DNA of 44,496 nucleotides from a virus, in IMG/VR virus record IMGVR_UViG_3300047457_000458, positions 1 through 44,496 of that record. The stretch is one strand, 5' to 3'. Of this stretch, positions 8,683-17,718 are shown one piece after another. A program made the position numbers and the translations under genes. The notes beneath the pieces were generated by a model. The model did not search any database. It saw nothing but the letters and a program-made list of their open reading frames with translations, and had not been told where the DNA came from. Every line of letters starts with the position of its first letter. The first letter of the stretch is position 1.

Positions 8683-9339
8683 ATGGCCTCTAGCGACAAC
8701 TACCAGATTGGTAAGGGCGTCCTTTACGTTCGCCCGTTTACCAGCCTTCCGACGACTTGGACCGGCCCGAAAGCCTATGCTGCTGGTGCCTACACCATCA
8801 GCGATGACCGCTTGTGGCTGACCGCTTCTGGTGGCACTTCCGGCACAGGCGCTCCGACCGGCGCGACTGGCACGTTTACGGACGGGACCGTCTCCTGGGC
8901 GCAGATTGAATGGCGGGACGTCGGGAACGTGCCGTCCGCTGAATACGTTCAGGAAACGACGACGCTCGATCACTATTCGAGCCGATCCGGCATCAAAACC
9001 CGTGACCTTCAAGTTGTCACGGAGCGTAAGGCGACTCTCAATCTAACTGTTGACGAAATTACCTTTGAAAATCTCCAGCTTGCGACGATGGGCGGAACCG
9101 CTACCGGAGCCACCGGCTCGCGTTCGTTTGATGTGTTCGCGTCTGACCAGACGATGGCTTCGGTGAAGTTCGTGGCGTCCAACGATGTCGGAACGCAGCA
9201 GGACTGGTTCTGGGGTTATGTCCGCTTCCTTCCTGGCAAGTCGATCAAGCTGATTTCGGACGGCTTCAACGAAGTGGAAATCAGCGGTGAGGTTGGCGCG
9301 GACTGGAATGCCAAATACGGCACCGTAACCGAGAGTTAA
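8683..9339 (+). CDS. Major tail tube protein
   Basis: A 218-aa protein in the tube position, immediately before the tail chaperone. The C-terminal two-thirds show a tube-like pattern: YVQETTTLDHYSSR with a following loop, LNLTVDEITFENLQLATMG, and the final strand KSIKLISDGFNEVEISGEV. Residues 25-85 contain an extra module with a Gly/Thr collagen-like word (GAPTGATG) and the DGTVSW motif found again in the tail tip protein, possibly a surface-exposed adhesion insert. A 78-nt leader without other features precedes it. Confidence 0.8.
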   Translation: MASSDNYQIGKGVLYVRPFTSLPTTWTGPKAYAAGAYTISDDRLWLTASGGTSGTGAPTGATGTFTDGTVSWAQIEWRDVGNVPSAEYVQETTTLDHYSSRSGIKTRDLQVVTERKATLNLTVDEITFENLQLATMGGTATGATGSRSFDVFASDQTMASVKFVASNDVGTQQDWFWGYVRFLPGKSIKLISDGFNEVEISGEVGADWNAKYGTVTES

Positions 9340-9355
9340 CCAATAAGGGAACCGC

Positions 9356-9823
9356 ATGTCTCTGAAGAACCTGAAGGAGCTATCCGCCACTGTCACCATT
9401 CGCGGTGAGAAGATTAATGTTGGCGGGATAACAAATGACGGTATCTTCGGACTTTATGTGCGGTTCCCAATTATCCCGAAGTGGCTTTCTGGAAACGCCA
9501 CTCTGGAAGATATCATGTCTTCCGCACCGGATGCGTTGGCGGCAATCATTGCCTGCGCTTGTGGCTTTCCTGGCGATGAGGAAGCCGAGTCCGTCGCGTC
9601 GAAACTGACGCTAGACGAGTCTGCTGCTCTCCTTGAGAAAATTATTCCATTTACCATGCCGGATGGCCTTGGCCCTTTCGTGTTGAGGGTGAACGCCATC
9701 GGCCTCGCGTTGGCGGGGCCGCAGGCGTTGAGCGCTGGAAAATCGAATCCGGCTGGGACATCGCCCGCTCAATCGAAGCGCTCATTGCCAGCGGGCATCG
9801 AGCGGAAGACGTCTGGAAAATGA
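9356..9823 (+). CDS. Tail assembly chaperone, gpG-like
   Basis: A 155-aa protein between the tube and tape measure genes, the place of lambda G. The N-terminal half is a small beta/alpha domain (LSATVTIRGEKINVGGITND then LYVRFPIIPKWL). The last 40 residues in this frame (GPQALSAGKSNPAGTSP onward) look unlike protein, whereas the -1 frame becomes clearly coding from about 9716. The zero-frame product is probably the short chaperone and a minority of ribosomes shift to make a longer form. GGGAACC lies before the ATG. Confidence 0.68.
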   Translation: MSLKNLKELSATVTIRGEKINVGGITNDGIFGLYVRFPIIPKWLSGNATLEDIMSSAPDALAAIIACACGFPGDEEAESVASKLTLDESAALLEKIIPFTMPDGLGPFVLRVNAIGLALAGPQALSAGKSNPAGTSPAQSKRSLPAGIERKTSGK

Positions 9824-9972
9824 CGCCGCGTCAGACAGACGCCTTTACAAAACTTGCGACAGCCAGGAAGCGTGAAGAACTTGCCGACCTAATGTCGATT
9901 ATGGCTCTGGCCTCTCGCGGCGATCCAAAAGAGATTGAGAAGAAATATAAGGAACTCGTAAGGGGCTTCTGA
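9716..9972 (+). CDS. Tail chaperone frameshift extension, gpT-like (-1 frame)
   Basis: Reading the -1 frame relative to the chaperone from about 9716 to the TGA at 9970-9972 gives AAGVERWKIESGWDIARSI and then a helical, charged chain with DAFTKLATARKREELADLM, ending KELVRGF. It has no good start of its own and directly precedes the endonuclease and tape-measure genes, as gpT does. A plausible slip site is the GGGG run at 9715-9718, where tRNA-Gly reading GGG can re-pair at -1. The word TGGAAAA, present at 9735-9741 and again at the chaperone stop (9814-9820), is the other candidate. The exact site is inferred. Confidence 0.55.
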
Positions 9973-9981
9973 TGGCCCTTG

Positions 9982-10029
9982 AAGAATATACATATCCTGA
10001 CTATATTCTTACAATAAGGTTCACTTATT
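9982..10029 (+). promoter_or_regulatory. Two tandem hairpins in the leader of the homing endonuclease
   Basis: AAGAATATA (9982-9990) pairs with TATATTCTT (10002-10010), 9 bp with an 11-nt loop. AATAAG (10013-10018) pairs with CTTATT (10024-10029), 6 bp with a 5-nt loop, and abuts the GGAG ribosome site (10030-10033). Such leader hairpins can hide the ribosome site of homing endonuclease genes on long transcripts. Both stems are AT-rich, so stability is modest. Confidence 0.5.
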
Positions 10030-10040
10030 GGAGAATATCA

Positions 10041-10925
10041 GTGTTAAGGCAAGAACGTCTCCCAAAAAAGTGTGGGATTTACAAGATAACTGATTGTAAA
10101 ACTGGCAAGTTCTACATTGGAAGCTCGAACAGTATTGAAAAGCGGTTTTGGAACCATCTCTACCGCTTGAGGAGAGGGACGCATACAAATGCGATCCTTC
10201 AGGCGATTTTTAACAATCGCCAAGATGCTCTTTTGTTCAGTGTCGTTGAATTATGTGATCTTGAAGAAAAATATGATGTTGAACAGCGATATATCGACGA
10301 ACTGAAGCCGTCTCTGAATATCAAAATGGTCGCTTTTGGTATGCCGAGCGGCCCCGATCATCCAAACTTTGGAATGGTTGTTTCTGAATCTACGAGAGCA
10401 AAACTGAGCAAAGCCCAGAAGGGGCGTGTTTTTAGTGAAGATACTCGTAAAAAATTATCAGACGTTCAAAAGGGACGTTTAAAGGGTCCGTTATCAGAAG
10501 AAACGAAACGTAAAATATCAGACTCAAATTCTGGCGAAAAAGCCTATTGGTTTGGTAAAAAACACGCCCATGAGACTATCAGCAAAATACGAACTGCCGT
10601 TACGGGACACTCTCATACCGACGAGACGAAAGAGAAATGCCGCCAAGCTGTTCTCGGGTTAAAGCGTTCTGAAGAAACAAAGGAAAAGCTGAGGCAGCAA
10701 AAACTGGGCGATAAAAATCCCATGTATGGGAAAAAACGCTCTGCTGAAGCGATAGCGGCTACTGTAGCTGCTAATACAGGAAAGACTCGCAGCAAAGAAA
10801 CTCGCGCGAAACTTAAGGCTGCGTGGGATAGAAGGCGCGCAGAGGGGAAAGTAATGACCCCAGAAATACGCGCAAAAATTTCTGCAACGAAAGCTGCAAG
10901 GAAGGCCGCACAAAACAGCGGCTAA
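10041..10925 (+). CDS. GIY-YIG homing endonuclease with NUMOD3 repeats
   Basis: A free-standing homing endonuclease inserted between tail genes. From a GTG at 10041 (GGAG 7 nt upstream) the protein has CGIYKITD with GIY at 12-14, FYIGSS with YIG at 25-27, and conserved Arg35. These are followed by several NUMOD3-type DNA-binding repeats of the form SEETKRKISD / SEETKEKLRQ (about residues 110-280) and a basic C-terminus. Base composition is visibly more AT-rich than most flanking head and tail genes, consistent with transfer. An in-frame ATG at 9972 overlaps the upstream stop but would add 23 atypical residues, so the GTG start is preferred. Confidence 0.9.
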   Translation: MLRQERLPKKCGIYKITDCKTGKFYIGSSNSIEKRFWNHLYRLRRGTHTNAILQAIFNNRQDALLFSVVELCDLEEKYDVEQRYIDELKPSLNIKMVAFGMPSGPDHPNFGMVVSESTRAKLSKAQKGRVFSEDTRKKLSDVQKGRLKGPLSEETKRKISDSNSGEKAYWFGKKHAHETISKIRTAVTGHSHTDETKEKCRQAVLGLKRSEETKEKLRQQKLGDKNPMYGKKRSAEAIAATVAANTGKTRSKETRAKLKAAWDRRRAEGKVMTPEIRAKISATKAARKAAQNSG

Positions 10926-10944
10926 ACCACATTGGGAGCGTCCT

Positions 10945-11601
10945 ATGTCTGGAATAACGATAAAAGCCGTTATTCCAAAGATAGACAAGGAGCTTAAGAT
11001 TGCAATGCGTGGCGCTGGCACGGAAGCCGTTAATGCTGCTGCTTCCCGCATTAAGTCACGCGGTCGCTCAATGATACGTGGCTCTTATCATAATATGGGG
11101 AGCCTTGCGAACGCGTTCCGCGTGACTGTTCTTCCAAAAAACAAGCAGGCTACAACTCCAGCATTGATAGCTTCCGTTAATACTAGAAAGACAGACGGAT
11201 ATTCTGACGTTTTTGACGTCGGGTTCAAAGACAGAGTCCCTCATCCAATTACCGGGAATATGTGGATTCCATTCCCCGAAGCCCGGAAGCTAATGGGTAG
11301 GAGGCGTATCGCTATTGGAGATTGGAAGCGGAAACTCAAATTCGTGAAGATGGGTGACACTGTCGTTGCGATGGCTAACGTCGGGACGGCTATATCTAAA
11401 ACGAAGAAGTTCCGCACAGCTAAAAATCCACGTTTGATCCGTAGAGCTACGCGGAAAGATACAGAAAACTGGATACCAATGTGGTTTCTGAAGAAATCAA
11501 TCAACATCAGGCCACAATGGAATCTTGAACAAGTTGTTCGTCAGCAATGGGCTATGATCCCGGCTGATTACATGATCGCGCTTTCCAAGAGGTGGAAATA
11601 A
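10945..11601 (+). CDS. DUF6441-like tail-associated protein
   Basis: A 218-aa protein of the DUF6441 kind found beside tape measure genes in alphaproteobacterial phages and prophages. The N-terminal helix (KELKIAMRGAGTEAVNAAAS), the IPFPEA and GDWKRKLKF motifs and the C-terminal PMWFLKKSINIRPQW fit that family as I know it. The function is unknown; by position it may help tail assembly. The gene shares the lower GC of the adjacent homing endonuclease. Confidence 0.65.
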   Translation: MSGITIKAVIPKIDKELKIAMRGAGTEAVNAAASRIKSRGRSMIRGSYHNMGSLANAFRVTVLPKNKQATTPALIASVNTRKTDGYSDVFDVGFKDRVPHPITGNMWIPFPEARKLMGRRRIAIGDWKRKLKFVKMGDTVVAMANVGTAISKTKKFRTAKNPRLIRRATRKDTENWIPMWFLKKSINIRPQWNLEQVVRQQWAMIPADYMIALSKRWK

Positions 11602-13481
11602 TGGCCGGTGGCAAAGACATTGTCATTCGCGCTGCTATTGAGGGCGCGGGTGAGGTAGCGAAATCATTAAAGGACTTACAGGGTCAGCTCGATAAGCTGG
11701 CAATTGAGGGGGCAAAGTCTGGCGATCCATTTAAGTCAATTCCGAGGACCGCACAGCAAGCAACGACATATGTAAGAGATTTAAATACGCAAGTCGGCTT
11801 GACGCGTATGCAGTCTCAACAGTTGCTTTATACGTTCAACGACGTAACTGCATCTATAGCGTCTGGCATATCGCCAATGACGATTTTATTTCAACAGTCG
11901 GGAAATTTGACACAGGCTTTCGGCGGAATAGGTAACACCGTTAAGGCTCTACTTCCGCAGCTTCTGAAATGGGGTCCAGCTATCGCTGCGGCGGCGGGAG
12001 CTGCTGCTGCTGTTGTCGGCACCTTCAACGTCCTTAACAAGGGCGCTGAAGCTGCAAAGAAAATGTCAGACCTTGCAGACGCGACTGAACGGGCGCGCGT
12101 CTCTCAGGAGTTCCTGAACAAACTTTCCGCCGCTGGCATCGCTGCTGGAATTCCGGCAGATCAGGCTAACAAGTTCGCGGAAGACTCTGTCGTCAAACTC
12201 AGAAATGCTCTCCTTGGAGCAAAAGACGCACAAGTCGAATTTAATAAATCTCGCAACCAGTTTGCAAAAACAGTTCGCCCGCCTGGAGCGGGAGACAATC
12301 CGTTTGACCAGATCGAGCAAGCTGGGAAGTTCCTGAAGACCGTAAGACCTCCTGCTGATGGCGCTAAGATTGGTCCGATTGTCGATAAATACGCCCAGCT
12401 AAAGGATATCTTCTCTAAACTTGGCGTTGACGTCACTGACCTAACCGGACGCGAGGATAAACTTGTCGTCGCCATCCAGCGCATTTCGGATGCTTTCAAG
12501 AACGTCCGAGATGAGGCTAAGAAATTCCAGATTGGTCTGGAACTGGATAAAATCCTTGGCCCGAAGCTAAGTGGCATTATCCAGAATGGTGGCATGGACG
12601 CAATTAACAAGGCAGATGCTGAAGCAGCTAAGCTTGGCCCGCGTCCGACATCTGGCACCGTCAAGGCTGGTCAGGAAGCGAATATTGTTGCACAGCAGAA
12701 CCTCGCCGCCGAGCAGAATAAAACCTTGATGATGGACGCGGCACTTATTTCATCGTCAAGGGCAAAGGCTGAATCACGCAGGCTTGATTTAGCCAAAGAG
12801 GCAAACGACGTCTCCCTGCTCAATCAGGCATATCAGCGCCTGAATGATACGATCACAGCCGCATATCAGATTAAGGCAGGCAATCAGCAGGCGGCGCAGG
12901 CAAACCCTGTCCTGAATGCAATCGTAAACGCTCCGACGACGGCAAAGGATTCAGCTTTTGGCGCTGTCTCTGGGATTGAGCAAACGCTTGGACCCGCCAT
13001 TCAAGCAGCCGTTACGGCTATTGGCGATCTCGCTTTTGAGGCGGCTAAAGCCGCTGGCGCTCTTAAAGATACGTCCAACGCCGCTAACAGTTCTGGCACA
13101 TTCCCGCTCAACAAAGCGTCCGGTGGTTTTATTAGCGGCCCAGGAACCTCAACGAGCGACAGCATCCCCGCTTGGCTTTCCTCCGGTGAATATGTAGTCC
13201 GCGCCTCTGCCGTAAAGCATTACGGCGTCGGCCTGATGCACGCCATAAATGGCATGTCTGCCCGTCCGCGTGGGCTTGGGTTTGCTGCCGGTGGATTAGT
13301 CCCGCCGTCTGCAGCGATTGTCGGCGGTTCATCCAGCGGGCGCGGTCTAACGCTTGTTCTGGATAACAAGACCTTCAGTGGCTTCTCTGGCTCATCCGGT
13401 GCCATGGACTCGCTGGAGCGCTACGCCATCCAGCGCCGCCTGTCTTCCACGACTAAACGCACGCCAAGTCGGGTGGGGTGA
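11601..13481 (+). CDS. Tape measure protein
   Basis: Sets tail length and is ejected into the cell envelope. At 626 aa it is the longest tail-shaft gene. The N-terminus holds the lambda-like stretch YTFNDVTASIASGISPMTIL with FQQSG following, a hydrophobic Ala-rich helix (about residues 115-135, AAAAGAAAAVVGTF), and long charged helices. The C-terminus has the phage-typical GGFISGPGTSTSDSIPAWLS and GEYVVRASAVKHYG. The ATG at 11601 overlaps the upstream TAA by one base and has GAGGTGG in front; an upstream in-frame GTG at 11592 is less likely. Length suggests a short siphovirus tail of very roughly 90-100 nm. Confidence 0.9.
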   Translation: MAGGKDIVIRAAIEGAGEVAKSLKDLQGQLDKLAIEGAKSGDPFKSIPRTAQQATTYVRDLNTQVGLTRMQSQQLLYTFNDVTASIASGISPMTILFQQSGNLTQAFGGIGNTVKALLPQLLKWGPAIAAAAGAAAAVVGTFNVLNKGAEAAKKMSDLADATERARVSQEFLNKLSAAGIAAGIPADQANKFAEDSVVKLRNALLGAKDAQVEFNKSRNQFAKTVRPPGAGDNPFDQIEQAGKFLKTVRPPADGAKIGPIVDKYAQLKDIFSKLGVDVTDLTGREDKLVVAIQRISDAFKNVRDEAKKFQIGLELDKILGPKLSGIIQNGGMDAINKADAEAAKLGPRPTSGTVKAGQEANIVAQQNLAAEQNKTLMMDAALISSSRAKAESRRLDLAKEANDVSLLNQAYQRLNDTITAAYQIKAGNQQAAQANPVLNAIVNAPTTAKDSAFGAVSGIEQTLGPAIQAAVTAIGDLAFEAAKAAGALKDTSNAANSSGTFPLNKASGGFISGPGTSTSDSIPAWLSSGEYVVRASAVKHYGVGLMHAINGMSARPRGLGFAAGGLVPPSAAIVGGSSSGRGLTLVLDNKTFSGFSGSSGAMDSLERYAIQRRLSSTTKRTPSRVG

Positions 13482-13485
13482 GATA

Positions 13486-13911
13486 ATGTCCTCCGAATAT
13501 ACCGACCTCATCATTTCCGGCGTTGGATTGCCAGACTATGCCCTGCGTGGCGTTCGTCAGACGGTTTCGCTGATTGACCAAGCGTCTCGACTTGAGCGGA
13601 CGGTCAATGGCAAGCTGGTTGATATTGGCGACCCTGCCTTTCGGAAATACCGCACGACCATTTCTGGACAGGATCAGGAAGCCCCTGCCCTTGGCGATGT
13701 CTGGCCGGGACGGCTTGTGACGGTCACTTCGGTTGTTTCATGGGCTTCTAGCGGCACAGGGGCCACTGGTGGCGCAACTGGGCCGACGGGTGGTGGAACA
13801 CCTACTGGCGCGACAGGAGTGGGATTTACAGGGCTTGTGAAGTCCTTTGATGTCGAGGTTGACGAATGGGCAGCGTCCGTTAGCTGGACGATGGAAATAG
13901 AGCAGCTATGA
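13486..13911 (+). CDS. Minor tail protein (putative)
   Basis: A 141-aa protein between the tape measure and the large tail-tip gene. The N-terminal part (LIISGVGLPDYALRGVRQTV) is beta-rich. The middle (about residues 83-110) is a Gly/Thr run with the words [12 protein letters not shown] and PTGATG, and the end is a clean strand (VKSFDVEVDEWAASVSWTM). The likely start is ATG 13486, four bases after the tape measure stop. No family was recognised with certainty; context places it in the distal tail. Confidence 0.6.
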   Translation: MSSEYTDLIISGVGLPDYALRGVRQTVSLIDQASRLERTVNGKLVDIGDPAFRKYRTTISGQDQEAPALGDVWPGRLVTVTSVVSWASSGTGATGGATGPTGGGTPTGATGVGFTGLVKSFDVEVDEWAASVSWTMEIEQL

Positions 13912-16319
13912 GCGGGCCTATCTACTTCGCCTGGGCGACGTCGGACGATACGACTTTCTCGGAAACCTTCGCGGTTGAGGATGAGGACGTCTTTTCGTTT
14001 GAAATCAACCACGACGAAGGCCAGATGCCGACGCTTGACGTTGTCATTCAATATCCAAAGGTCGCAGGCGTAGCGGCTGGGCTTCTCTCCACATCTCGCA
14101 ATCAATGGTGCTGGCTGTCGTGGCAGCAGGACGCGGATACAGTTGTCCCGCTGTTCTATGGGCGGCTTATCGGTTTCCCGTCTAATCTCAACGACACGTT
14201 GGTCACGCTGCAATTCGTCGCGCGAGCCAAGGACTATATTTCTCAGAAACAGACATTGGCAGATGGGCTGAAGGTCCGTCCGTATTACGACCCGGTCTTC
14301 TTGTCCGACGAAGCGCTAAACGATCCTGATTCGATCTTGGAAGGATATTCAGCCGCTTATCATGTTGACCGCACTTCGCTGGAATGGACGATTTCTGATA
14401 TCCTTGTTGGCGAAGACGGAACAGTCGTTTTTGATGGCGACGACGTTCTAAATGGCTCAATCTCGATTGACGTCAAGGAAGCGCCGCTAAGGTCAATCCG
14501 AGTTGATGCTTCCGTCAACTGGAAGCAGAACTTTCGTGGAACGCAAATCCCGGTTGACTTTAGCGTCATAAAGACACTGACAGCCAAAAGTCTCGCTGAT
14601 AGCTGGCCAAAAATCGGGACAAGCCTTGGCGGTGGATGGAGAACATCTGTCGGAACGTATGCTTTCACATCAGACGACGAGCCATCCGTCTACACGGAGC
14701 ATGGGTCATTTCAGGACACGAATACGAAACATGCGGACGGTGACTGTATCGGCGCAACATGGAATGTGACGATTCCATCAGGTGATGGTTTTATCGTCAA
14801 CAGGAAGCAGGAAGCAACATACGGCTCTATCGGTGGCGGGACAAACTTCCTGACATCGCCACCAGGGACAATAAGTTCAGGTAACCAGCAGTCAAACACA
14901 AGCTCATCAATCAATATATCATACACGCTTGTCGCGCGTGGCACGGTTGCGACAAGTCTTGTGATCGAGCCGGATGGAGACAGCAACGATTTCGTTGAGA
15001 CGCTGAGCCTGACAATATCGTCCGACATGCAGCCGCTTCTATCCGACGCCACGGCAGAAGAAGAAACGGAAGTCCTGACCTTGTCTGGCGCAAATGTCGG
15101 TGAGGCAGCGATTGATTACAAGGCTTGGTCATCTCTAACCACCGTTCTGCGCGGGCAGATTTGCCGTCCGAATATGTCTCCTGGGCCGGGTGGAACAAGC
15201 TTTCAGATCGCGTTAACAAATGGCACAGTTGGCGTATCTTCTCCGTTGTTTTCTGACACAATAGGCGAAGAAACGGCAGACGGTTCTGTAACTTGGGCTT
15301 GTATCGGCAATTCCCTTCCTACCATTGGCGACTGGCAACAAAATGTCTTCGTCAAGGTTGGGTCTGTCATTTGCTACGAGGCCGGTGGCGGGTCTTTCTT
15401 CGTTTGCACGCAGGAAGGATTTACCGGCTCCACGCCGCCGATATTCAATAATACGGCTGGCACGACGACTGCCGATGGTGGAGCAATATGGACGTCTCTA
15501 GCCTCTGGCGGGCCGTCCTTCGTTGTCCCGATTGGTGGAAAACCTGGTAATATCACACAGTCCGCATTTTTTGACCAAGACCGTGGCGCTGCTGCGGTTG
15601 AGTATATGATTATGCGGGCGCGTTCTCGTATGCGGACACGAGCGCGAGCGGTTGAAATACGATTCCGCGTTCCGTTTGCCAGCGCGGTTTCATTGTCATG
15701 CCGGAAGAATGTATCTTTGACTGTTCCCAAGATTATCCCGAATGGGACTGCTACAGGTAAGGTCATCTCATACAAACTGGCGCGGGATGGAGCGACGGGC
15801 GATTTCGTCGCTGACGTCACTATCGGCTGCTCGGTAGGTGAGGGAACAGGAAATGCTGCGAATGTCGCAGGAACGCCTGTATATGTATCAGATGAGGCTC
15901 TTGGCCCCGATGCTCAGATATTTGACGGGAAATCTTCTTTGTTTGGAGCTGGTGATATTTCCTACACACCACCACCGCCAGACGGCACATTTAATGGCTT
16001 TACCTATCCGCTAACTCGCGACCAGGTTGTACTTGCGTCTGGCTGGATCGGGTCACTGGCAACGCAAGAAGCGCTTGTCAGACAAACGCTTGCCGAGCCG
16101 AACCAATTTACGGGGCGATTTGTTCAAGGTGCGGTTGGTTCCGCACAGGCGGCAAAACGAGCCAAGGATAGGGCGCAGGCGCTTCTAAACTCAGAATTTG
16201 GCTCGATATATTACGAACTCTGGCTCCGTCCGATTACAGGCCAATCCACTGAGCGTCCGTATGTCGTGAACGTCTCAAAGCTGACAATTCCGAAACAAAT
16301 CAACCTTGGGGCAGCGTAA
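13908..16319 (+). CDS. Tail tip / hub protein (putative)
   Basis: An 803-aa protein that starts inside the stop of the previous gene (ATGA). The first 200 residues resemble a hub domain of the gpD/gp27 kind: a beta-rich start, FYGRLIGFPSNL and RAKDYISQKQ. The middle contains two DG-x-x-W modules (TADGSVTWACIG, about residues 455-465, and TADGGAIWTSL, about 524-535), similar to carbohydrate-binding inserts of tail proteins and to the insert in the tail tube protein. The C-terminal part again looks structural. Assigned by size, order and the hub-like N-terminus; no enzymatic motif was found. Confidence 0.6.
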   Translation: MSGPIYFAWATSDDTTFSETFAVEDEDVFSFEINHDEGQMPTLDVVIQYPKVAGVAAGLLSTSRNQWCWLSWQQDADTVVPLFYGRLIGFPSNLNDTLVTLQFVARAKDYISQKQTLADGLKVRPYYDPVFLSDEALNDPDSILEGYSAAYHVDRTSLEWTISDILVGEDGTVVFDGDDVLNGSISIDVKEAPLRSIRVDASVNWKQNFRGTQIPVDFSVIKTLTAKSLADSWPKIGTSLGGGWRTSVGTYAFTSDDEPSVYTEHGSFQDTNTKHADGDCIGATWNVTIPSGDGFIVNRKQEATYGSIGGGTNFLTSPPGTISSGNQQSNTSSSINISYTLVARGTVATSLVIEPDGDSNDFVETLSLTISSDMQPLLSDATAEEETEVLTLSGANVGEAAIDYKAWSSLTTVLRGQICRPNMSPGPGGTSFQIALTNGTVGVSSPLFSDTIGEETADGSVTWACIGNSLPTIGDWQQNVFVKVGSVICYEAGGGSFFVCTQEGFTGSTPPIFNNTAGTTTADGGAIWTSLASGGPSFVVPIGGKPGNITQSAFFDQDRGAAAVEYMIMRARSRMRTRARAVEIRFRVPFASAVSLSCRKNVSLTVPKIIPNGTATGKVISYKLARDGATGDFVADVTIGCSVGEGTGNAANVAGTPVYVSDEALGPDAQIFDGKSSLFGAGDISYTPPPPDGTFNGFTYPLTRDQVVLASGWIGSLATQEALVRQTLAEPNQFTGRFVQGAVGSAQAAKRAKDRAQALLNSEFGSIYYELWLRPITGQSTERPYVVNVSKLTIPKQINLGAA

Positions 16320-16567
16320 TGTCTCTTGAGAAGATTGTCCGTCCTGCACAGTCGCCGGATAACCAACCTCCGAAGATCAGCCGCACACGCCGCACGGCTG
16401 TCAACTGGCAACCAGTTGTAGTGAGATATGGAATTGGTGGATCAATAAAGACCGTCAACGCGTCAATATCACAGTCTTTGAGCTTCTATCACAAGAAGCG
16501 TCCGACAGAGTCTAGCGCTGGCGGTGGTTCTGGATTTGGCGGCGGCTTGGGGATTACCTTCCCGTAA
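16319..16567 (+). CDS. Small conserved virion-region protein
   Basis: An 82-aa basic protein with start overlapping the upstream stop by one base (TAATG) and its own stop overlapping the next ATG in the same way. It has a polar N-terminus, a central VVVRYGIGGSIKTVNASI strand pair and a Gly-rich end (AGGGSGFGGGLGITFP). No family was recognised. Tight coupling on both sides argues that it is a real member of the tail-tip operon. Confidence 0.55.
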   Translation: MSLEKIVRPAQSPDNQPPKISRTRRTAVNWQPVVVRYGIGGSIKTVNASISQSLSFYHKKRPTESSAGGGSGFGGGLGITFP

Positions 16568-17670
16568 TGCCTACAGAAAGCTCGCGCACTAGGTCAGTCC
16601 GTCGCATAACGGCCCCTGGCGATACTGGGACATATGTTGACCTAAAGGTCATCGACGATATCACCTTTACCGAGCAGCAGCCGCCTTATCAGGAATGGGT
16701 TTTAGGATTTAAAAACAACTCAGACGATGCGGCGAGGACTGTCCACGTTGTCGAGGTTGGCGATGATAAATTGAAGGTTGAGCGCATTGACACGCTCAAT
16801 ACGGCAGAAACGACTGGACGCGCGCAGGAAGCGATATGGTCATTCCTGAATAACGACGACCCACCCGTCCATTTGGAAACGCACGAAACGACGATTTATG
16901 CGTCCGATGGAAATGGCAATATCACCGACACTGGCACATGGATAAAGGTCCAGCGCATCGACAAGATAGAGTTTTCAGATAGCGCCGACGAAGTGCCGGG
17001 GCAGGAGTATGTCTGGAACCTTGATAATCCAGACAAGCAAGACAGCCAGGACGATTACAAGAACCTGACGGCTCCTTTAACTTATTGGGACAATTCTTCG
17101 ATTAATCCACCTTGGAGGTTAGACCCGTTCCAGACAATTGTGGATGCTGCGTTCTCAAATTGGGATTATTTAATCATTGGGTATTCATGGCAAACAGATG
17201 CTGATCTAGACATCAGACACGAAAATACATCTCCAATTGCTGCAACTGTTGGATATGGAGGACAAAGCCAAATTGGTGATTTTGTATTCTGGGGAACAGA
17301 TAATACTGGAAATGGATATCCATACGAGGAAACAGTTTATTACGATCTAAAAAAAGCGCGCGAATACAAGTCTGATTTAATCATGAACCTTAAATGTTTT
17401 TGGTACAACCCACTGGATATTACTGTTTCGTATCCAAGCATATCTCCTGTCACAATAAAAATTACACTTTCAAGAGGCGGAAGCATAAATCTCGTGGATA
17501 CTGTCTGGACTCCGACTGACGCCAAGAAGGTAAAAACAGAAACCATTACGATTTCGTCAATTAATCAATATCGAGGCGATTATGGTCATTTATCTCTGGA
17601 AGATTGGCCAGGGCAACTGATAGGAACGCTAACCGTTTCTCCAATTACCGGAAAATGGAAGCTAACATAA
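16567..17670 (+). CDS. Tail-tip or fibre-associated protein, unknown family
   Basis: A 367-aa acidic, beta-rich protein. It begins with a repeated element: DDITFTEQQPPYQEWVLGF near residue 30 and DKIEFSDSADEVPGQEYVW near 135 look like two copies of one domain. The second half (from about residue 180) is unlike the first and more AT-rich in its DNA, suggesting it was acquired separately and may be the variable receptor-contact part. No enzymatic motif. Position between the hub and the first collagen-like fibre supports a distal-tail role. Confidence 0.5.
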   Translation: MPTESSRTRSVRRITAPGDTGTYVDLKVIDDITFTEQQPPYQEWVLGFKNNSDDAARTVHVVEVGDDKLKVERIDTLNTAETTGRAQEAIWSFLNNDDPPVHLETHETTIYASDGNGNITDTGTWIKVQRIDKIEFSDSADEVPGQEYVWNLDNPDKQDSQDDYKNLTAPLTYWDNSSINPPWRLDPFQTIVDAAFSNWDYLIIGYSWQTDADLDIRHENTSPIAATVGYGGQSQIGDFVFWGTDNTGNGYPYEETVYYDLKKAREYKSDLIMNLKCFWYNPLDITVSYPSISPVTIKITLSRGGSINLVDTVWTPTDAKKVKTETITISSINQYRGDYGHLSLEDWPGQLIGTLTVSPITGKWKLT

Positions 17671-17718
17671 CGCTCTATCCAATGAACAAATTCGGCATTT
17701 GACAAATAGGCGGAAATC

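Noticed and set aside
9972-10040. Upstream in-frame start for the homing endonuclease (ATG at 9972)
   Set aside because: The added 23 residues are atypical for GIY-YIG proteins, while the GTG at 10041 has GGAG at the right distance.
9972-10944. Possible group I intron around the GIY-YIG gene
   Set aside because: Neither flanking gene is split; the endonuclease lies between a complete stop and a complete start, so it is free-standing.
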